From NCBI GenBank assembly GCA_951802195.1, contig OX637620.1, positions 1,612,001 to 1,676,000 of the forward strand: 64,000 bases of DNA, in the 5' to 3' direction. A model generated the notes under the pieces. The model made no database searches, was not told the origin of the DNA, and saw nothing but the letters and a program-made list of their open reading frames with translations. Below, one piece after another: positions 55,326 through 64,000 of the stretch. Position 1 is the first letter of the stretch, and each line of letters starts with the position of its first letter. The translations under genes were made by a program, and so were the position numbers. Source of the DNA: Tausonia pullulans (Eukaryota > Basidiomycota > Tremellomycetes > Cystofilobasidiales > Mrakiaceae).

Positions 55326-57896
55326 TCACAAGAGATCTCCAGCATCAACGTTGCAGTTGGGCTGAAGAATCAAATCCAGCTGGCTTGTGATGCTGGAGAG
55401 GCCGCTCTGCTCCTCCAGAGAGTCGGTGATCGTGCTGCAGGCAAGAACGGTCTGAGCTATGGGCGCATGAAGGACACAAGAGACGTTGCGGGCTTACACA
55501 ACGAGTCGTGAGCCCGGCATGTGAGCATCGAGGACACTGGCACGGTGAAGGCTGGATAAACGGAGCCCCTCGTCAAAAGAGCACCTCGGGAACCAACGCA
55601 CGCAAGGGGAGGGGGAGGGGGAGGAGGAAACTCACTACTCCTCACAGGAGGTGGGAACGTCCCAGTTGATGACCACCTCGATTTCGTCAAGCGGATGACC
55701 GTCGAACGGGGCCGTCACGAGAGGAACAAGAGAACCTGACCGTCTCTCGCTAGCATATATGACATGTTGTCCGGCAGGAGAATCCGTAGGATCTTAAACC
55801 ATCGTGGTGGGCGAATAAGTTAGTGCCCGTCTGGGTGGACATAGATAGGTTGTGAATACTCACTGAGCACAGAGACCTCAACACGGGCGGACGTCTCCAA
55901 TCCCCGGCTTAGAATCCGGGCGCCTGAGGCAGAGGACGCAAATATGATTACCTTAGAGGATCGAAGAAGCTGGAGGGCGTCGACGAGCTTGGAAAGTTTC
56001 TGAGGTCCTTGAGCAAGAAGACCTGCCGTCAAGTAAAGCGCCGATCAGAATCTCCAGACGATACGAAGCTTGAGTAAGGTTGAGCTTGACTGACAAATGT
56101 GCCGAATGCCCGCAGACTGAATGCGCTCAACCGCAGATACGCCGATGATGGGCGAAGGTGGCTGGCCCAAAATGGAAAGAGTGGAGTTGATGTACTCGTG
56201 CGCTGCCGCTGGGGACTTAGGCGACGAGATCACAACATACTGGGAAAGACATTTTTCAGCCTTGATGAGCGCAGGTTTACCTGTGGATGGTGACACCAAC
56301 CTTAACGTCCTCCGGAAGGCCTGCCTGGCGCACAGCATCCCAAGCCGCTCGACCCGCCTCCGAGTCCCAGACGCCCTCCTCAACCCCGACCCAGCGCACC
56401 CCGCCGAGCTGAAGTGCCTCTCGGGCCCGAATCATTTCGACGAAACGACCTGGCGTGCCGATGACGACGTGCTGCTGGCCTCGGGCAAGCTTCCTGGCGT
56501 CTTCTCGTGGGTCGAAGCTCTCGATGAGGATAGACTTGAAGGAGTGGGGAAGGAGCGCGAGCGATTCTGCGGCGGTCCGGGTAGGAGCAACGAGGAGTAC
56601 CTGTGGACCCCGAACGGCGGGAATGATCTGAGTGGGAGGGAAGGAGCAGATCAGGCTGTTGAGACGCGCGCTTCTACACGAAGCTCGCTCGCTCTGGGGA
56701 CGACGCACCTCGTTCAAGAGAGAAGCGACCATGCCCGTCGTCTTGCCTTCGCACGCGCCACCCTCTACGACGCAGCTGCGCTTCTGGCTGACGAGCTCGA
56801 GGATACGCAACTGGCAGGCTGAAAAGAACCGTACGTGGTGCGCGCTCAGGTGGTTCTTGAGGGTCTGCTTGAGGGACGACGCCGAAATTGACGACTGAGC
56901 GGGTGAGGAGGCGGGATTAGTGTCCGGGAAGGTCGGGCCCATGACCGGCGGCAATGGGCGTGGTGGCGATGTTTCAGGGGATGGCCCGCGTTGTGGAGAG
57001 GAGGGAGGACTGGGTAACGATGCCCAGCCAAGCGGAGAAGGAGCGGTGAGGTATGGACGTTCAGAGAATATTGGAGAGGAAGTGGTACTTTCCGGTGCTG
57101 ATGATGATGAAGGCCGAGGGAAGGGGATTTCGGGACGTGGAGGGGCGAGGGAGAGCGCGTCGGGAACGAGAGAGAAGGGTTGATCCGCTGCTACCGCCGG
57201 AGGCAGCCGACGCGCCGTGGATGAAGGGGAGTACGCGGGCGGGAAAACATCGTGCGCCTAAGTGTGTGTACTTGACGTCGTCAGTTGAAGTCTTTGGGGA
57301 AAAAAAAAAGAAGTTCGACCTCACGTGGCGGAGCGAGAGTATGTCGAAGATAGAGGCGAGCAGCTCTGTCTGAGCGAGCAAAACCTCGTCGGTTTGACCC
57401 GTCTCGATGAGGTACCGGATCCTGTAGGCCATGCAACGATGGGTTGGGCGTCCTGAAGGGCACGCAAAGGAGGACGCAGCTCACCTTTCAATGGAGAAGC
57501 GGTCCGGCGGCTCAGGCGAAGGGCCCTCAGTCGTCTCGTCGCGTTGTCTGACTGATGGTGAAGCAGGGGAGGCGGCACGCGCCAACGGCACCGTCTCGCT
57601 TGGGCTGCTGGACTCCGAGAGGGAGAGCTTGGGCGGGTCCAAGCTGTGGAGGTAACGGGTCAGTCAGTGAGCTTGAATTGTAAGAGGGAAGGGTGTGCTC
57701 TTGGCTCACATCATGGAGGTCGTTGCCGAAGCGGGTTTCTGCCTGGCGTCGCGTGGGATTGATCGATGGTGAGAGGAAGCCACGAAGCGAGGCGCGTTCG
57801 AAAGGAAGTAAGGATAAAGGCCGGCCCACGGACCTTGTCACGCGGGCCGAGAGACCGCAGCTGGGAGGAGACCAAAGAGAGAGATCTGAAAGTCAT
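55326..57896 (-). CDS. DEAD-box-helicase-like mitochondrial protein with eroded catalytic motifs
   Basis: About nine exons. The start is MTFRSLSLVSSQLRSLGPRD (ATG 57896), a likely mitochondrial presequence, followed by AETRFGNDLHD, a Pro/Ser-rich linker and RIRYLIETGQTDEVLLAQTE. The RecA-like domain 1 contains HHVRFFSACQLRILELV (Q-motif-like region), GGACEGKTTG (Walker A kept), LLVAPTRTAAESLALL (motif Ia) and VVIGTPGRFVEMI (motif Ib). At the motif II position it reads WVGVEEGVWD in place of DEAD, and at motif III the SAT triplet is replaced (VVISSPKS). Domain 2 retains SSKVIIFASSASGARILSRG, EIEVVINWDVPTSCEE and YLHRASVLDAHMPG, where the normal HRxGRxxR arginines are missing. ATP binding may persist, but hydrolysis seems unlikely. 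It ends CNVDAGDLL, then TGA (55328-55326). It may be a mitoribosome or RNA-binding factor. Confidence 0.68.
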
Positions 57897-58288
57897 TATG
57901 CCATTCCAGGACAAACCGAGAAAAAATAGGAAAGGAAAGAGACACGTCAAAGAAAGAGTGAGGTTCGAAGAGACCAAGACGTGATGGGAGACCGGCCACC
58001 CATGAAGAGCTCGCAATGAAGTAAGAGTAAATGCAACATAGCAGAAAGGAAGGATCTAAAGCTGAAAGACTAGGCAAATAGGAAAGGTCAATCGAAATCA
58101 AAGCAATGGGGAGGGGAGGGGCGGGGAGAGAGACGATTGAAGGCAAGGGAGTGAGACTAGACACACAGGCAAGCAAGCAGGAAAGGGCGATGGCCCATGG
58201 GATAGGGTGACGATGAAGGCAAAGAGACAAAAACGCAGAAGCAAAAATAAATGGGAAGGGGGAAGAAGATATGTCGGATCTTTGCTCC
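57897..58288. other. Spacer between the helicase-like gene and the RRM gene
   Basis: About 390 bases, strongly purine-rich on the + strand (pyrimidine-rich on the coding minus strand: CTTTCC/TCTCTC blocks), as expected for the helicase-like gene's promoter and 5' UTR plus the RRM gene's 3' UTR. No gene was seen. Confidence 0.35.
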
Positions 58289-61200
58289 TTACGAAGACGA
58301 CCCTGAGGCGAATCCAGAGGCGCCGCTCCGGCAGAGCTGGTAACGGAAAGAAGTGGACGTCAGTGATTAGCACGGCGACAGAGAGATCCGACGTCACTCC
58401 TGCTCACCTTCGGACCCACCTCCAGCTCCAGAGAGTTCATCCGATCCGCTATCCCACAACCCGTGCTGCGGGTGCTGGAATGGAGACCGAGGCCGAGACG
58501 GGAGTCAGCCGACTTGCGGCTGTCGGCCGCGAAGAACGCGATAGGGCGAGCACCGTAACATTCCAGCGTATCCTGGATAACAAGCAAGGAGCCAGTCAGT
58601 CTTCCGATTATCGCGAGGGGAGAGCGCAGCAGGTCTCACTTCATCTCTACCGTCCGGGGCGAAGGCCGCGCGAGGAGTGCGCTCGCTCGACTCGTCCAGG
58701 GGTGGCGGGAAGGGAAGAGAAGAGGTCGAGGAGATCATACAGTGCCTTTCCGGCGTTAGAGTGTCGGAGAACGAGTGCGAGGGGAAGGAAGAAGTCGACC
58801 TTTTGGGAGGAAGGTGGAGTCGACCGTGGAACGGTGCATCTGGACGAGTCGGGCTGATCTTGGGCGAGACGCCGAGCTTGAAGGCAAAGGGGTCGAAGTC
58901 GGTCTGAAAGGATGAAGAAGAAGAAGAAGAAGAGGAGGAGGAGGAGGAGGAGGAGGACGATGGCTTTGAAGCAGCAAGGGCCGGGAGGGCTGCTAGGCAT
59001 GGTGGCGGAGGAGGCGAAGAGGTGTGGCTATTGGTCGGCGTGTCGGAGCGGAGAGACGAACGGGACTGGAAGCTGAAGGCCTCTTCAAGGGTTCCAATCT
59101 TCGACGAGCTGGATGGCGAAGGGAGAGCATATGAAGGCTGACGGTACGTCGGCGCGTGGATGCTTTGGCTAAGTCCACGGGTGGGTGCCGACGAAGGGCC
59201 AAAAGGGGCAGAAGTAGTCCGTTCGAGCAGCGGCTGGGCGTGCGAATCCAAGAGCTTGACCCTGATCTGCATCGAAGGGGCGTTAGGGCCAGCTTTCAAT
59301 GATGATAAGAGATCGAGCCGGCTAACTTCTTTGTCGCTGTAGTGCTGGCGGTCGAGAGTCTTGCAAGCCGCCTCAGCGTCGGCCCAATGGTGGAACTGGA
59401 CGACGGCGGCGTTCGGGGTCGAGCTGGACGTCGAAAAAAGCTCCGCGGAGACAAACTCCCCAAAGGACGAGAAGAGCGAAGTGAGGTCGTCCGAGGTGGC
59501 GAATATTATTGGGTCCTGCGAACGGTAAGTGTCAGCACGAGTGTGGGCAAGGGGCGAAGCACGCGGGCTCCTCACCAGGTTCTCGACAACCAGGATGGGG
59601 ACATGATTATCCGCAAGGGGTTTGTCCGGCTGGCTGGGGCCCTTGAGCGACAGGGTATTGTTGGATGAGCTTGTCTCGCTCCCGTACATCTTGAAGGAGT
59701 GAGGGAGCGTGCTCGAGAGTTGGCGGAGCGACTCGTAATGATGCGGGGGCGGCCGGGCGCGAGAGAGAGATCGGTTTTGGCGTGTTGTATCATCCTCTGA
59801 GTTGCGGTAGCCTGGGAGGGGGTAAGATGGTGAGAGTGGGTCAAGGGCAGTCGAGGGAGGCGCGTTCTGCAGTCATGCTAGGCGGACAACGTACTGGCGT
59901 GGCCAGTCTTTTGGACAACTGAGTAGCTCACATCCAGGCAGTAGTCCCTGTAGCGGTAGATGGAAGAGAGATTTGATTAACGCAGGGTCGGAGTTGGAAC
60001 GGAAGAGCGCACCACGAACCGGATAACCTTGCCGTGGAGTCCCTTCATGGCCCTGGCGTACACAATTGTAAGCTCGTGAGTCTGAGTGGACCTTGGATCA
60101 ACTTCGAGCGGCAGAGGCGGACCTTGTCGCCTCCTCTCCACTGCCCATCAGGATAAAGCCTCGACGGCGTGCGCACGAGTCAAGAATCGCGAGGATGCTG
60201 GTGAAGCAGGCAAGCTTTCAGCCACAACGGCCTTAAGAGAGGTGACACCGTGAGAGAAGACGCACCAGGCGTGGGAAACGTGGCCGTAGGGCTGGAAGAG
60301 ACGGGTGAGCTCCTCGTTTGTGATATCTGCGGGATGGGATGCACTCGTCGTCAGGACGTCGGCTCCATTCGTCGGGCGGAAACGGACGGAACTGACCGAG
60401 AGGAAGGTTGAGGACGTAGCTAACGGGGGTTCAACGCCCTCGCGGTTAATGAGGAGGGTTTGCATGGATAGATAGAGGACACATTCACAGGTTGCGCTTC
60501 TCGGGGTCCATGGACGACGAGGACGAGCGGCTGGTGACAGAGGGAGATCTTGAGAGAGAAGACGTCGGGGACGACTCAATGATGGGTTCGGCTTGCGTGA
60601 TCGTGCTGAAATATATGACATCGTCCAGGGTTGTGTGATGAGCATGCAGTGGACGCAGAGAATAGAGGAGGACCTACATTGGCGAGCCGCAGACATTCCA
60701 TCCGCTGAGGGAGGTAGCATTCCTGAAAGGGATAGACAGAAGACCGTCAGCGCGAGATCTCGTTTGACGCTAGGTAGTTCTGCACTCACCTCGCCTCGTC
60801 CTTAGAGCCAAAGGCAACCTCAGCAAAGCCGGTCGGGGTGGGCAGCGCTGGGTAGAAGAGCGCCGTCGAGTGGACCTGGCCTAAGTTGCGAGCGGCCCAG
60901 GAGTCAGCCATACGTTCATTAAAGTAGAGAGGAAGATTTTCACGACGCACCGATGTTGCGAAAGAGACTGTGTAGATGGAGATCAGACGCTAAAGAAGAG
61001 CAGAAAGAGCAGGGATAAGGATCGCGCAAGCGGGTCGGTCAGCTGCGGCTTGGCTTCTCTGCCAAACAAACGACGCCAGCACCTCCACCCGTGCGCACCG
61101 CCCTGGACTCACTCTCACGTGAAAGGTTGCCGACGACAACCTTCCAGCTCGTCTGTACGTGAGGCACAGTGGATGGAAGGTGGAAGAACTCAGCCTGATG

Positions 61201-61358
61201 CTGGATGGATAAGGCGGGGGTGAATGAGAGGAAGAAAACACAGTGTTCAGCCCTCAGCCCTCAAGCTGGGAATTGATCAGAGGAGCGCTCACCTGGACGA
61301 GGTGCCTCTCGTCGGCATTCGGTAGGCGAGTCGGGGCGGAGGCAGTGCGAATGTTCAT
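58289..61358 (-). CDS. Three-RRM RNA-binding protein with poly-serine tract
   Basis: RNA-binding protein of about 620 residues in about twelve exons. The start is MNIRTASAPTRLPNADERHL (ATG 61358). RRM1 starts SWKVVVGNLS and runs through DLHLHSLFRNIGQVHSTALF to GFAEVAFGSKDEA. RRM2 starts RNLYVLNLPLDITNEELTRL and includes FQPYGHVSHASILAILD, RRRGFILMGSGEEATRAMKG and YCLDVSYSVVQK. RRM3 starts VPILVVENLDPIIFATSDDL and includes TSLFSSFGEFVSAELF and NAAVVQFHHWADAEAACKTL. RNP2 (VVVGNL, LYVLNL, ILVVENL) and RNP1-like (GFILMG, AAVVQF) segments are recognisable but partly non-aromatic. The C-terminal third is disordered, with a 17-Ser run (58960-58910) and many SP/TP sites, ending ..EVGPKLCRSGASGFASGSSS, then TAA (58291-58289). 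This resembles fungal cell-fate or mRNA-stability RRM proteins, but I cannot name an orthologue. Cytoplasmic or nuclear location is unknown. Confidence 0.75.
58910..58960 (-). repeat. Serine-codon trinucleotide tract (17 codons)
   Basis: Coding minus strand reads TCG, eight TCC, six TCT, TCA, TCC: seventeen consecutive serine codons made of two adjacent trinucleotide runs (GGA x8 and AGA x6 on the + strand). It lies in the disordered C-terminal part of the RRM protein and is prone to slippage in frame. Confidence 0.9.
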
Positions 61359-62171
61359 CCTCAGGAAAGCAAACGGCGGAGAAGGCAGGCAAGAAGGCAG
61401 GAGGAGGGTGGGAGGATGAGGGTTGGGTGGGTGGGTGAAGGTTGAGGGATGGACGGAGAGAAGGAGGGCAGAACAAGGGAAGGGAGTGGCGAGAGAGGGA
61501 AGAGAGGGTGGAATGGCGGACCCGAGCTGGACTGCGGTGTGAAAGAGGGGCGCTGGCACATTCCAGCCTCTCGGGTCAGGGGCAATTGATAGCCGCGTTC
61601 CCCGAGGGACGTTTGGTTCCTCAACCTTATTTTCCTCCTCCCTGTCCTCTTCTCGGACTCCCTTCCTCTTCTCATCTCTTCGTCTTCTTTCTTCCCTTAA
61701 GCTGTCTAAAAGCTTTCCTTTCATCATTCGAGCACCTTGCCTTCGCCAGAGTGCCGAGCCATGCCCATTGCAGTGGTTGACCCGCCCCTAGCTGCCTCCT
61801 CCAGCCGTCCTGGCACTTCCTAGACCTTGTCTCACCACCAAAAGGCGTCTCGGAGCTCGAAACACCAGAGATTGAAGCAGGAAGGGGCTCTTCTTGAGCC
61901 TCAGTGTAGGACGCCGCTGGAAGACAGGAGCGGAGGTAATGTGGGATCGACGTGCTCGCAGGCCGAGGCAGGGCTGGGGCGGGAGAGACAAGGGAAGTAG
62001 GGAGGGAGGCAAGTAGAAAGAAGGGCGAGTAGAACGGGTGGAGGGAGAACTTCGACTGCCAAAGAGGAAGATTACCTCTCTGCCCGAGGAGGAGGATAGA
62101 ATCAGTCAGCTCAAGCTTCAGTCAGCTGAATATCAGGCTAAATCCAGACCCACAGCAAGCTAGCTAGCCAG
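61359..62171. other. Intergenic region between the RRM gene and the tail-anchored gene
   Basis: About 810 bases containing the RRM gene promoter and 5' leader and the 3' flank of the next gene on the same strand. The RRM leader side (61380-61500) is purine-rich on the + strand. A TAGCTAGC/CAGCTAG inverted element (62160-62176) sits at the end of the neighbouring gene. No domain-bearing frame was seen. Confidence 0.3.
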
Positions 62172-63344
62172 CTAGATATAGGTGATGGTAGTCGCGAGCT
62201 TGTATATCCACCTGACGTCCCTCCAGGCGGCATGGATAAACGCAAGCAGCCACGCTCGAAGAGCCGCTCGGTCTATCCAGCGTCTACCGCGAGCCTGAAA
62301 TGCCATGATGGCGAGGAGCAAGGCGAGCGACGAGACAACGTTCGTGACGAAGGGCTTGTGGGCAGCGAGCGTGTTTACGACGCGCTGGAGGCCGCGAGGA
62401 GGCGAAGGTGCTGGCTTGTCAAGATCGAAGTCCTGAATCGAGAGGCCAGAGGAAGCGGGCGAGGTGAAGGCCGAGGAGCGAGAGGAATGTGAGTCGATGG
62501 CCGGGGAGGGAGGGAAGCCGAATTCTGGGATGGTGACTGCGTCGGGCGATGGCGGAGTTGCTGATGATGAGTCCTCAATTTCTGTTGCTGGAGGTGTTTG
62601 TATGGTCTTCAAATCGTCTAATCGGGCGATGATGCGCTGGGCGAGGGATATTGAAGAAGAAGAGTTAGCGTACAAGCTGGGTGTCAAGCGACAGCGATCA
62701 TATGCGCCTATGCTCACCTGCTTTTTCGATTCTGAGAGCACCATGTTCCATTCCACCAGTCTCTTCGCCTCCTCTAGCCCAACCTCATTCCCACCGCCAG
62801 CCAGAACGTCAACAAGATAGTGCTCCAAGAGCGCGCCGTAGCCCTCGAGAGCCTCAGCGGCCCATTTGGCCGAGCTTGTCGCTTCAACAGCTCCGTCCAG
62901 CCATTCGGCCGGTACGGTAGCGAGGAACGCCTCAATGATCTCGCGGGCCTTGAGGGGATGCCCGAGAAGGGACATCGACGAGATGGAGAGAGTCTGGACA
63001 AGCGTCGGCGGGAGGACCGGCTGGGGAGTAGCCGACGTGAGGAAGAGGGAGGTCGTTCGGTTGAGAAGGTCGTCGAAGAATGCCGCTGCATCGTCTCCTC
63101 CCAGCCCTCTTGTTCTGTCCTTATGTGACTCCTTCCAGCCGATGACTGAGGCGGTCACGAAGAGGGCGGCGGCCTCCCGGCGCCATCGCTCCTGGCTCCG
63201 CGTCTTGGAGAGGAGGTCGAGACCCCAGGTCTGCGACGGCGCTGGTGGGAGACGGGCGAATAGGGTCTCGAGAGAGGATAAAGCCGTGGAGATGTCTCTT
63301 CGGATGAAGGCTGTGGACGCCGTCTGGAAGAGGGCGGAGGTCAT
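62172..63344 (-). CDS. Tail-anchored membrane protein, possibly Pex26/Pex15-like
   Basis: Predicted 363-residue protein in two exons; intron 62717-62637 (GTGAGC..CGCCCAG) is 81 nt, a multiple of three without stop codons. The N-terminal two thirds is helical and TPR-like (SALFQTASTAFIRRDISTAL, SSLETLFARLPPAPSQTWGL, SISSMSLLGHPLKAREIIEA, GYGALLEHYLVDVLAGGG). A Ser/Pro-rich disordered linker follows. Near the C-terminus lies a hydrophobic span (FVTNVVSSLALLLAIMAFQA) and then a basic, partly hydrophobic tail (RRWIDRAALRAW, WRDVRWIYKLA). Overall shape (soluble helical N-domain, single C-terminal anchor, basic tail) fits peroxisomal Pex26/Pex15-type docking factors for the Pex1-Pex6 ATPases. Sequence identity to them could not be judged, so a general tail-anchored protein remains equally possible. 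Confidence 0.6.
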   Translation of the reverse strand: MTSALFQTASTAFIRRDISTALSSLETLFARLPPAPSQTWGLDLLSKTRSQERWRREAAALFVTASVIGWKESHKDRTRGLGGDDAAAFFDDLLNRTTSLFLTSATPQPVLPPTLVQTLSISSMSLLGHPLKAREIIEAFLATVPAEWLDGAVEATSSAKWAAEALEGYGALLEHYLVDVLAGGGNEVGLEEAKRLVEWNMVLSESKKQVSIGAYDRCRLTPSLYANSSSSISLAQRIIARLDDLKTIQTPPATEIEDSSSATPPSPDAVTIPEFGFPPSPAIDSHSSRSSAFTSPASSGLSIQDFDLDKPAPSPPRGLQRVVNTLAAHKPFVTNVVSSLALLLAIMAFQARGRRWIDRAALRAWLLAFIHAAWRDVRWIYKLATTITYI

Positions 63345-63519
63345 GCTGCTGATGATGGTTGACAGAGAAAGGAGGAGTGAGCCGGCTGTCTGACCGAAGA
63401 GGTGCCCAGCCGCACGGGTCAGTCGCTCGTCTTCTTCACTGTCCCGTATTAGCGAACGAAGACCTTTGCACGAAGAAAGTTATAAGTACTGCCGTGTGAC
63501 CCCTTCCACTTTCGAGACG

Positions 63520-64000
63520 ATGTTTGAGGAGGAGTCGGGCGATGTTGGCAAGCAAGGGAAGAGACAGCTCGAAAGGACAGGCCGTGTGACCGGGGTCCTC
63601 CGTAGCGCGAGCGATTCCCCTCCAACCGCAACGACGACGCACCCCCATGTCCAATTCTCACGAGTGAACACCCTCAAGAGCCTCTCCAAAGTCTCTCATT
63701 CTGATGCCTCCCCCTCTCCAGTGAAAAACGCCGGCAGGCTATGTTGGAGGAGAAGCGCAAGGAGATGCTTCTCAATTCGGAGAAGGCCAAGGCCGACCTG
63801 CTGAGGGCACGTTTCCGTCCTTTGCTACCTCTTGCTCGCTCGAGTTTCGTGGGCCCGTTCTAACGCGTTCGACTCTGCTGCTACCGCAGGAGACCGAGAA
63901 GAAGACCGCGGGTGCTGACCGGCACGTGGTCGTTCATCTTCCCTCGAGTCGGCTGCCCGCTAACTTGTGTCGTCGCCCTCCTCCCACAGCTTCGTCGCCC
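63520..64000 (+). CDS. 5' part of an unrecognised gene cut by the window end
   Basis: Likely exons on the + strand. The first starts at ATG 63520 (MFEEESGDVGKQGKRQLERT, then GR) and ends at a GTGACC donor. The second opens after ..CCCCTCTCCAG near 63720 with EKRRQAMLEEKRKEMLLNSE, then KAKADLLR. A third follows a CTACCGCAG acceptor near 63890 with ETEKKTAGADRH, and a fourth begins near 63990. The visible protein is a highly charged, probably coiled-coil helix. The remainder lies beyond the window. I do not recognise the family and assign no function. It diverges from the tail-anchored gene, with 175 bases between starts. Confidence 0.5.

Overview
The window is nuclear DNA of a fungus. Genes are dense and sit on both strands. 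Most are broken by many short introns (about 50-120 nt, GT..AG with pyrimidine-rich acceptors), intergenic gaps are short, and coding DNA is GC-rich. With the protein set (Alg7, Utp22, Luc7, Clf1, Tma20, Qri7, Imp1 and others) this suggests a basidiomycete, plausibly a Pucciniomycotina red-yeast type; that placement is inference. No rRNA, convincing tRNA, CRISPR array, intact transposon, LTR element or virus-like element was recognised.

Layout. 0-1.5 kb: a possible cut-off exon and the mitochondrial ribosome recycling factor (-). 2.2-10.8 kb: three + strand genes, a hormone-sensitive-lipase-type hydrolase with a long His-Gln repeat, the dolichol-phosphate GlcNAc-1-P transferase ALG7, and the geranylgeranyltransferase-I beta subunit CDC43. 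10.9-21.5 kb: ArfGAP (-), an ArsB/CitMHS-type permease (+), a MAPEG-family membrane protein (-) and UTP22 (-). 21.7-26.1 kb: a large mitochondrial-type SAP + PPR protein (+). 26.2-29.3 kb: IMP1 (-), then a gene-poor stretch. 29.3-39.2 kb: a secreted type-B carboxylesterase (+), QRI7 (-), an ITFG1/TIP-like FG-GAP membrane protein (-) and a DUF4139-type protein (+). 39.6-49.8 kb: a GRE2-like reductase (+), LUC7 (-), TMA20 (+), MRP10 (-, with a 17-nt microexon) and CLF1 (+). 49.8-55.3 kb: a gene-poor island with one secreted beta-trefoil (ricin-B-type) lectin gene and an apparently decayed relative, both -. 55.3-63.3 kb: a mitochondrial-type DEAD-box relative with eroded catalytic motifs, a three-RRM protein and a tail-anchored protein (all -). 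63.5 kb to the end: the 5' part of an unrecognised + strand gene.

Functional themes. Most genes are housekeeping. Mitochondrial biogenesis recurs: ribosome recycling factor, SAP-PPR protein, IMP1, QRI7, MRP10 and the helicase-like protein. RNA and translation genes (UTP22, LUC7, CLF1, TMA20, RRM protein) are interleaved with them, several in tight head-to-head pairs: UTP22/SAP-PPR, LUC7/TMA20 and MRP10/CLF1. The accessory content is the lectin pair, the secreted esterase and the gene-poor stretches around them. Gene ends come from reading splice signals by eye. Start and stop positions are usually firm; internal exon borders are approximate except where stated.
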